From NCBI GenBank assembly GCA_002316005.1, contig DCIM01000005.1, forward strand, positions 1 to 22,799: DNA of 22,799 nucleotides, given 5' to 3'. The translations under genes and the position numbers were made by a program. Under the pieces are notes generated by a model, which did no database searches, was not told the origin of the DNA, and saw only the letters and a list, made by a program, of their open reading frames with translations. How positions within the stretch are numbered: position 1 is the stretch's first letter; every line of letters starts with the position of its first letter. Positions 1 through 5,383 of the stretch are shown here, in pieces. The DNA comes from Prevotellaceae bacterium UBA1726 (GTDB lineage: Bacteria > Bacteroidota > Bacteroidia > Bacteroidales > Bacteroidaceae).

Positions 1-46
1 TATGTTTTTTATTCGCATTAGTGGCCCTCCCCATAAGCATTTTTCT

Positions 47-78
47 CCCCTCTCTTTATGAGAGGGGTTGGGGGAGAG
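47..78 (+). repeat. GC-rich hairpin repeat, copy 1
   Basis: Perfect 8-bp stem CCCCTCTC (47-54) / GAGAGGGG (60-67) with loop TTTAT, followed by a G-rich tail GGGGGAGAG (70-78). The layout (C-rich arm, short loop, complementary arm, four bases, G-rich tail) matches copies at 2149-2182 and, inverted, 8797-8831 and 16461-16489. It lies 12 bp beyond the stop codon of the minus-strand transporter gene. There is no T-tract in either direction, so it is better described as a dispersed element than as an intrinsic terminator. Confidence 0.7.
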
Positions 79-90
79 TCCGGGTCGGGA

Positions 91-1776
91 TTACGCCCTT
101 GTCTTCCTTGCCTTGCACTGAACGACATTCAGAACATAGTCGGCGAGTTTCTCGCAACCGTTGATGGCATCGATGTAGAATGCACCAAGCTGATAGTCGT
201 AGGCACCCTGGCTGAGCATCTGCAGATTCTCATCACGCAGGAAGGTGCGGAGGCGGTTTATCTCGTTCTCCAGACTGATGCTCAGGTGTATGTCATGACC
301 TTCGCCCTCAGGCTGATTCAGCACCTCCACCATTATCTGAAGCGATTCCTGGACGAGACTTTCCATTACCTGGATATTCGTCAACTGCTCATCAGTGAAG
401 TGCTCCTTGCAGTTTGTACGCTTTCGCGACAGTGTGCGGGCAATGTTGAATGCGCAGTCGCCGATACTCTCGAGGTCGTCAACCTCGCGAAGCATACGCT
501 GCACCTGACGCTTCGCATCGTCCGAGAGGCGTCCCTCGCTCACCTGCTGCAGATAGTGGGCAATCTCATATTCCATGTTGTCGGTCACCCATTCGTATTT
601 CTTCACCTTCTCGAAAATCTGCTCAAAGTCCTCGTTCTTCTCCACATTGTGCATGCTCATCACATAGTTGAACTGTTTCAGACAACGCTCGCCGAACAAT
701 GCAATCTCCTTGCGAGCCTCCAGAAGCGACAACTCTGCTGTAGAGAGCAAGCCCGCAGAGATAAACTTCAACTTCTCAGGTCCGTCCTTCTCCTTCTCAG
801 GGAGTACGCGACATACGAATTGCTCAATCTGTGGCACGAACCATATTAATAATAAGGTGTTCACGATGTTGAAAGCCGTATGGAAAGCCGACAGTTTGTA
901 GAGAGGGTTGTTGCCGCCGTGCATCACATCTGTCACCAGCCAACTGATGGCGTCGCAGGCAGGGTAGAAGACAATCAAGACAGCCACCACACCAAACACA
1001 TTGAAGAACATATGTGCCAATGCCGCACGGCGAGCCTGAGTGTTGGCGGTCAGCGAGGCTATGAAGGCAGTGATGGTAGTACCGATGTTCTGTCCCATTG
1101 CCAGTGCTGCGGCCTGTTCGAAACCGAAGCCGGGAATGTTCATTCCAAACAGCATCAGCGTTATCGCCATCGTAGCAGCCGAAGCCTGAACGAGCATTGT
1201 CACCAATGCACCCACAATGACGAAAAGCAATATAGTGAAGAACGAATCCTGTGGCACATGGGCAAGCATTCCTGCCACCATATCACCGATGTTCAGGGCT
1301 GTTGCGGCCTCCTGAAGGAACGAGAGTCCCATGAACAGGAACGAGAAACCGAACACAAACTCACCGATGCTCTTTCGCTTGCTTTTTCCGCTGAAAATCA
1401 GTGGCATACCAATAGCAAGCATAGGAATGGCGAAGGCCGCGATATTCACTTTGAAACCAACGGCAGAGATGATCCAAGCCGTCACTGTAGTACCGATGTT
1501 GGCACCCATGATGACGCCAATCGACTGTGCCAGAGTCATCAGTCCGGCATTCACGAACGAGACAACCATTACTGTAGTTGCCGATGACGACTGAATCAGT
1601 GCTGTGATGAAGATACCAGTAAAGACGCCCATCACACGGTTTTTCGTCATTGCACCGAGGATGTTACGAAGGCGATCGCCCGCGAATTTCTCAAGTCCCT
1701 CCGACATTGTCTTCATACCGAACAGAAATAATGCCAGCGAACCTACGAGCGAGAAGATGTTGATGATTAAGTTCAT
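91..1776 (-). CDS. Na+/phosphate cotransporter family protein with C-terminal PhoU-like domain
   Basis: Inner-membrane protein of 561 aa predicted to import inorganic phosphate with Na+. The membrane half (about residues 1-310) shows the internal duplication of the NptA/Na-Pi-II family: QSSSATT at 62-68 and QASAAT at 198-203, each followed by an IGTT-containing segment (GANIGTTVTA near 92, GQNIGTTITA near 229). After about residue 340 the protein is charged and helical, with two segments that fit a PhoU-like helical bundle (about 350-560). Length is usual for the fused NptA-PhoU form. The ATG at 1774-1776 is 35 nt below a TAATTTTG promoter box and begins with a hydrophobic segment, so the start is well supported. 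The promoter carries an 11-bp repeat array that looks like a Pho box, which fits phosphate-starvation control. It is read divergently from the glycosidase genes and looks monocistronic. Function is secure at family level; the transported ion is inferred. Confidence 0.93.
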   Translation of the reverse strand: MNLIINIFSLVGSLALFLFGMKTMSEGLEKFAGDRLRNILGAMTKNRVMGVFTGIFITALIQSSSATTVMVVSFVNAGLMTLAQSIGVIMGANIGTTVTAWIISAVGFKVNIAAFAIPMLAIGMPLIFSGKSKRKSIGEFVFGFSFLFMGLSFLQEAATALNIGDMVAGMLAHVPQDSFFTILLFVIVGALVTMLVQASAATMAITLMLFGMNIPGFGFEQAAALAMGQNIGTTITAFIASLTANTQARRAALAHMFFNVFGVVAVLIVFYPACDAISWLVTDVMHGGNNPLYKLSAFHTAFNIVNTLLLIWFVPQIEQFVCRVLPEKEKDGPEKLKFISAGLLSTAELSLLEARKEIALFGERCLKQFNYVMSMHNVEKNEDFEQIFEKVKKYEWVTDNMEYEIAHYLQQVSEGRLSDDAKRQVQRMLREVDDLESIGDCAFNIARTLSRKRTNCKEHFTDEQLTNIQVMESLVQESLQIMVEVLNQPEGEGHDIHLSISLENEINRLRTFLRDENLQMLSQGAYDYQLGAFYIDAINGCEKLADYVLNVVQCKARKTRA

Positions 1777-1811
1777 TTTGTGTATTTTGAATTACAATTT
1801 CTTTTCTGCTA

Positions 1812-1819
1812 CAAAATTA
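1812..1819 (-). promoter_or_regulatory. Bacteroidetes-type -7 box of the phosphate transporter gene
   Basis: On the minus strand the sequence reads TAATTTTG, matching TAnnTTTG, 35 nt before the ATG. A TTG lies 17 bp upstream as a possible -33 element. The leader is AT-rich, with no Shine-Dalgarno sequence, as is normal in this phylum. Confidence 0.65.
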
Positions 1820-1868
1820 TTACTTTCCCATTACACCAACATTACGCCTATGTTACAATCCTGTTACA
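1818..1868 (-). promoter_or_regulatory. Five-unit 11-bp direct repeat, candidate Pho box
   Basis: On the plus strand the core TTAC begins at 1820, 1831, 1842, 1853 and 1864, exactly every 11 bp. The seven-base units are TATTACT, CATTACA, CATTACG, TGTTACA and TGTTACA, separated by unrelated 4-bp spacers. Seven conserved bases plus a 4-bp spacer, repeated in phase with the helix, is the architecture of PhoB-family binding sites, and TTACA resembles the TTAACA-type PhoP half-site. The array abuts the -7 box and covers the -33 region of a phosphate transporter gene, so activation by a PhoB-like regulator is the natural reading. Confidence 0.75.
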
Positions 1869-1982
1869 AAGCCGATTTCTATAGTCAAAGACCTCTTTCA
1901 AATCCTCCCAGGAGGAGGTTTTACGGCCGTGGACTTTGGCCGGTGCCTCATTGTCGCTTGTCCTTCGCTCCTCAGATTCACA
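1851..1982 (-). other. Hairpin-rich, coding-like open stretch without a start codon
   Basis: The minus strand is open from stop to stop for 44 codons here, and the translation looks protein-like (it contains SSWEDLKEVFDYRN) but there is no ATG. The same bases form two short hairpins: CGGCC/GGCCG around 1925-1941 and TCCTCC/GGAGGA around 1903-1916. It ends in the two distal Pho-box units. It may be a gene remnant, a dispersed repeat or a structured element; I do not call it a gene. Confidence 0.35.
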
Positions 1983-2078
1983 CTACAAAGTTACGAAATT
2001 TTCAAAGCGGATGCAAGTTTTTTCAGCACTCTATTTTTATTTAACAGTCGGTTAGGAATTATTTTTTACAATCATAAT

Positions 2079-2107
2079 GGTTATGGGTTATAGGTTATGG
2101 GTTATGG
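2079..2107 (+). repeat. GTTATGG heptamer tandem repeat
   Basis: Four head-to-tail heptamers occupy 2080-2107: GTTATGG, GTTATAG, GTTATGG, GTTATGG. It is the first of several short-word repeats in this intergenic region. No function is visible. Confidence 0.8.
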
Positions 2108-2148
2108 AAAGAAAATGTAAATATAATTCACTCGCGGCCTTTCCTTCA

Positions 2149-2182
2149 CCCCTCTCCGAGCGGAGAGGGGATGGGGGTGAGG
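2149..2182 (+). repeat. GC-rich hairpin repeat, copy 2
   Basis: CCCCTCTCCG (2149-2158) is perfectly complementary to CGGAGAGGGG (2161-2170) and is followed by AT and the tail GGGGGTGAGG (2173-2182). The tail can also pair with the preceding CCTTCACCCC (2143-2152), so two competing folds are possible. Copy 3, inside tex, has the same arms and an identical 10-base tail. Confidence 0.8.
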
Positions 2183-2225
2183 CTTCTGATAATCAGGTAC
2201 TTATGATTACACTACCTTTGTTAAC

Positions 2226-2308
2226 TCATTTCAGTTAAATCACCTCCTCATTTAAGTTAAATGACCTTCTCGTTTAACCGAAATGACCGTCTCATTTAAG
2301 TGGAATGA
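2226..2308 (+). repeat. Array of four 17-bp imperfect palindromes at a 22-bp period
   Basis: Units start at 2226, 2248, 2270 and 2292, exactly 22 bp apart. They read TCATTTCAGTTAAATCA, TCATTTAAGTTAAATGA, TCGTTTAACCGAAATGA and TCATTTAAGTGGAATGA: an 8-base half-site, one central base, and a roughly complementary 8-base half-site. The 5-bp spacers are CCTCC, CCTTC and CCGTC. Half-sites vary independently between units. The reverse complement of unit 4 occurs exactly as the first unit of the array inside the U32 gene (18934-18950). Confidence 0.88.
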
Positions 2309-2360
2309 GAAAGGGCGTTTGTGATGTAAAATAAATTCATATTTAAGACACAGAAATGGG

Positions 2361-2546
2361 AAATAACAAAATAACAAAATAACATTTCAAAATTGCTTGA
2401 TAAAATAGAGATTTATATGGCAATAATATTATTATAATAATTATTATAATAATATTATTGAATTTCTACTTAACCTTTTTTTCTTCTACTTCTTGAAATT
2501 AGTTTCCAGAGAAAATATCAAATGTTATTTTGTTATTTTGTTATTT
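2361..2546. repeat. 27-bp perfect inverted repeat built of 9-bp words
   Basis: The left arm 2361-2387, made of repeated AAATAACAA words, is the exact reverse complement of 2520-2546. The right arm continues with one further TTTTGTTAT-type word to about 2556. The arms are separated by 132 bp that contain a perfect 40-bp palindrome. It lies between two divergent genes, so it does not serve as a terminator for either. Confidence 0.85.
2421..2460. repeat. Perfect 40-bp A+T palindrome
   Basis: The two 20-base halves of 2421-2460 are exact reverse complements with no central spacer. Apart from the terminal C and G the sequence is only A and T. It could extrude as a cruciform. No coding potential or recognisable binding motif was seen. 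Confidence 0.88.
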
Positions 2547-2666
2547 TGTTATTTTTTTGCTCAAAATTAGGCAGTGATATAGCATTTGACCCAGAACCTT
2601 TTTAAAACCGCGAATTTCGCGCGCTCGGCCCGTTAGAGTGGGGTATTGGCATTCGTTTTAACAAAA

Positions 2667-2730
2667 TTGCTGATATTGAGACTTTTTGCTGATTTTCCAT
2701 ATCTTATATAAAAGATAATTGCTATTTTTG
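2667..2730 (+). promoter_or_regulatory. Candidate promoter of the GH3 gene with upstream direct repeat
   Basis: TATTTTTG at 2723-2730 matches the TAnnTTTG -7 box. No good TTG lies at the expected -33 distance. Instead TTGCTGAT occurs twice (2667-2674 and 2686-2693), 19 bp apart, which could be an activator site compensating for the weak -33. Transcription would begin around 2737, only about 10 nt before the first possible ATG. Confidence 0.5.
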
Positions 2731-2746
2731 CATCAAAATAATTAGA

Positions 2747-5272
2747 ATGCTAAAATCACTAAATCACAAAATGATTATGACTCCAAATCATCAAATCACA
2801 AAATCATTAAATCGCAAAATGACAATGTTTATCCTGGTGCTCTTGAGCGCTTTGTCGGCTCAGGCACAGGTCATAACACAGGAAATGGAGAATCGTGCAA
2901 AGGAGATTGTTGCACAGATGACTCTTGAAGAGAAAATCGATTATATCGGCGGCGACAAGGAATTCTATATCCGCGCCATTCCTCGCCTTGGCTTGCCAGA
3001 GATTCGTATGTGTGACGGTCCACAGGGTGTGCGCAACGACACCCAGAGCACTATGTATCCTTCGAATGTGCTTACTGCTGCCACATGGAACCGCGAACTT
3101 GCCTATGCCGTAGGTCGTGGTATGGGGCGTGACTGTCGTGCCCGTGCCGTGAATATTCTTCTTGCTCCGGGTGTCAACATCTACCGCAGTCCGCTTGCCG
3201 GTCGTAGTTTCGAGTATAGCGGCGAGGATCCTTATCTCGCGTCAGAGGCTGCACTGGGCTTCGTCCGTGGTGTGCAAGACCAGGGAGTGATGGCTTGTGT
3301 GAAGCACTATGCCGCCAACAATCAGGAGTGGGACCGCTACTCAGTGTCTTCGGATGTCGATGAGCGTACTATGCAGGAAATCTATCTGCCTGCTTTCCAC
3401 AAGGCGGTGAGCGAGGGAAATGTGGCTTCGGTGATGGATGGCTATAATCTCGTGAATGGCGTCTGGGCAACGGAAAACCAGTGGCTCAACATCGATGTAC
3501 TGCGCAATCAGTTCGGTTTCAAGGGTATCCTCATGTCCGACTGGGGTGCTGTATATGATGTGCAAGGACCTGTCAACGGCGGTATGGACCTTGAGATGCC
3601 TTCTGGTCATTATCTGAACCAGCAGAACCTCATACCTGCACTGAAGAACGGTACTATTCGCGAGGAGCAGATAGACCTCATGTGCCAGCATATCATCCAG
3701 ACAATCATTGCCTTTGGGTGGCTCAATAACCCAATGAAGGCCGACGACAGCATAGAACTTGACAACAAGGAGAATGCACTCGTGGCACTGAACGATGCAC
3801 GCGAGGGAATCATCTTGCTGAAGAACCAGAATAATGCACTTCCTCTGAAGGGTTCGGTGATGGTGATTGGTCCTAATGCTGATGTGCCTGTGATGGGTGG
3901 AGGCTCTGGCATCGTTCATCCTTTCCACAATGTCACACTATGGGACGGTATGCACGCTGCTCTTGGCAAGAAGGCTGCCCTCGTGGAGGCTCGCGAAGTG
4001 TTCCGCACACTTCCTGCCACATGTTTCCAGATGGACGGCAAGAAGGGTGTGAAGACAGAGTTCTTCAACAATACCGACCTCTCGGGTGCACCTGTCTTCA
4101 CACAGCAGACTGACGAACTGAACATCGTACTTAACGGTTCGGCTCCTTGCGAGGGCCTTTCCTTCGAGAACTACTCCGACCGTACCACTACAGTCTTCAC
4201 ACCGATGATTGATGGCGATGCAGTGTTCTATGTCACTGGCGACGACGGCTATCGTCTTCTCATCGATGGTGAGGAGGTATGTGGCGACTGGGGCGATCAT
4301 GGTATCACCACACGCGAATATGTGCTCAAGAATGCGAAGGCGGGCCATCATTACAATGTCTGTGTGGAGCATTTCCAGTTGGGTAACGGTGCTGTTGTTC
4401 AACTCGCGGTGAAGATGATGGACGAGGCTTATGCCAACGACCCGGAATATTTTGCTACCTTCGGCAAATACGACAATGTCGTGGTGGCATTGGGCTGGAA
4501 CAAAAACCTCGAACTGGAGGGTAGCGATCATGATTTCACCCTGCCGGTAGAACAGTTGAAGCTCATCAAACTGGCTTCGGAACATGGAAAGAAAGTCATT
4601 CTCGTGGTGAATTCGGGTGGTAATCCCGACCTTGCCTCAATCGAACAATATGCCGATGCCATCGTACTGGCGTTCTATCCGGGACAGGAAGGCGGTACTG
4701 CCCTTGCTGAGATTCTGACAGGAAAGGTGAACCCTTCGGGTAAGTTGCCTTTCACCATGGAGCGTCGATGGGAGGACACCCCTGCCTACGACAGCTACTT
4801 CTGCAAGGATCCTGTCAACAACCACTCGCGTGTTCAGTATAAGGAGGGCGTCTTCGTGGGCTATCGTGGCTACGACAGAGCAGGAACAGATGTGCTCTAT
4901 CCATTCGGACACGGATTGTCGTACACCACCTTTGCCTATTCCGACATAAAGACAGAAATGGCGGGCAAGGACAAGGTGAAGGTGACATTCACTGTCAAGA
5001 ACACCGGAAAGCGTGAGGGTAAGGAAGTGTGCCAGGTATATGTAGGCGACAAGGAATGTTCCGTTCCTCGTCCGTTGAAGGAACTCAAGGGCTTCGAGAA
5101 GATTTCGCTCAAGGCAGGCGAGTCAAAGACCGTTAGCGTCACCCTCGACAAGGATGCCTTCTCGTTCTGGGATGTCCACACACATCAGTTTGTCGTTGAA
5201 CCAGGCGATTTTGAAATCTCAGTCGGCGGTTCGTCAAAGAACCTCCCGCTCAAAACCGTCATCCCGCTCTGA
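2747..5272 (+). CDS. Secreted glycoside hydrolase family 3 beta-glycosidase with PA14 domain
   Basis: Exported enzyme predicted to release beta-linked glucose (or xylose) from oligosaccharides by the retaining GH3 mechanism. The N-terminal TIM-barrel half has CVKHYAANNQE and the nucleophile motif MSDWG with Asp265 (numbering from 2747). A PA14-type insert (about 430-565, including VFYVTGDDGYRLLIDG) interrupts the alpha/beta sandwich. ELEGSD at about 589-594 holds the likely acid/base region (Glu591), and an Fn3-like domain fills about 740-841. Its 841 aa are normal for PA14-type GH3. The start is uncertain. The first 24 codons lie in an AAATCA-type low-complexity repeat. Starting at M25 (2819) gives a signal peptide ending SAQA but without a positive charge, while M1, M9 or M11 (2747, 2771, 2777) keep Lys/Arg before the hydrophobic stretch. 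The GH95 gene lies 111 bp downstream on its own promoter. Substrate cannot be fixed from sequence. Confidence 0.92.
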   Translation: MLKSLNHKMIMTPNHQITKSLNRKMTMFILVLLSALSAQAQVITQEMENRAKEIVAQMTLEEKIDYIGGDKEFYIRAIPRLGLPEIRMCDGPQGVRNDTQSTMYPSNVLTAATWNRELAYAVGRGMGRDCRARAVNILLAPGVNIYRSPLAGRSFEYSGEDPYLASEAALGFVRGVQDQGVMACVKHYAANNQEWDRYSVSSDVDERTMQEIYLPAFHKAVSEGNVASVMDGYNLVNGVWATENQWLNIDVLRNQFGFKGILMSDWGAVYDVQGPVNGGMDLEMPSGHYLNQQNLIPALKNGTIREEQIDLMCQHIIQTIIAFGWLNNPMKADDSIELDNKENALVALNDAREGIILLKNQNNALPLKGSVMVIGPNADVPVMGGGSGIVHPFHNVTLWDGMHAALGKKAALVEAREVFRTLPATCFQMDGKKGVKTEFFNNTDLSGAPVFTQQTDELNIVLNGSAPCEGLSFENYSDRTTTVFTPMIDGDAVFYVTGDDGYRLLIDGEEVCGDWGDHGITTREYVLKNAKAGHHYNVCVEHFQLGNGAVVQLAVKMMDEAYANDPEYFATFGKYDNVVVALGWNKNLELEGSDHDFTLPVEQLKLIKLASEHGKKVILVVNSGGNPDLASIEQYADAIVLAFYPGQEGGTALAEILTGKVNPSGKLPFTMERRWEDTPAYDSYFCKDPVNNHSRVQYKEGVFVGYRGYDRAGTDVLYPFGHGLSYTTFAYSDIKTEMAGKDKVKVTFTVKNTGKREGKEVCQVYVGDKECSVPRPLKELKGFEKISLKAGESKTVSVTLDKDAFSFWDVHTHQFVVEPGDFEISVGGSSKNLPLKTVIPL
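2750..2824 (+). repeat. A-rich AAATCA/AAATCAC short-word repeat over the 5' end of the GH3 gene
   Basis: About nine imperfect octamers of the type AAATCACA, TAAATCAC and CAAATCAT fill this stretch. In frame they give the unusual N-terminal peptide before the signal sequence. It may be an unstructured A-rich leader rather than coding sequence. Indels of one 8-bp word would shift the upstream starts but not the one at 2819. Confidence 0.65.
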
Positions 5273-5303
5273 TAAGGCAATTACAAAAAATAATTAATTG
5301 TAC

Positions 5304-5334
5304 TTGCGTATTAGGAGAAAAATGCTTACCTTTG
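5304..5334 (+). promoter_or_regulatory. Promoter of the GH95 gene
   Basis: TTG at 5304-5306, a 20-bp spacer and TACCTTTG at 5327-5334 form a complete Bacteroidetes-type promoter. The ATG is about 43 nt below the expected start point, so this gene need not rely on read-through from the GH3 gene. Confidence 0.75.
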
Positions 5335-5350
5335 CGTTGTAATACAACGC
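5334..5350. promoter_or_regulatory. 17-bp perfect palindrome over the GH95 transcription start
   Basis: GCGTTGTA-A-TACAACGC (5334-5350) is perfectly symmetrical around one base. It begins at the last base of the -7 box and covers the expected start point, a typical repressor-operator position. It could also form a hairpin at the mRNA 5' end. Confidence 0.5.
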
Positions 5351-5383
5351 GAGACTCGCAATAATATAAACAATCTGCAAATT

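Noticed and set aside
58..1594. Several plus-strand open frames opposite the phosphate transporter gene (for example 58-849 and 880-1587)
   Set aside because: They lie antisense to a clear membrane-protein gene, have no family motifs and no promoter or start context, and their residue composition looks like an antisense shadow.
2226..2308. CRISPR array
   Set aside because: Repeats are regular but only 17 bp, the gaps are 5 bp and too short to be spacers, units differ from each other, and no cas genes are nearby.
2421..2460. Terminator role for the 40-bp palindrome
   Set aside because: The flanking genes diverge from this region, so no transcript needs to end here, and an all-A/T stem would be weak.
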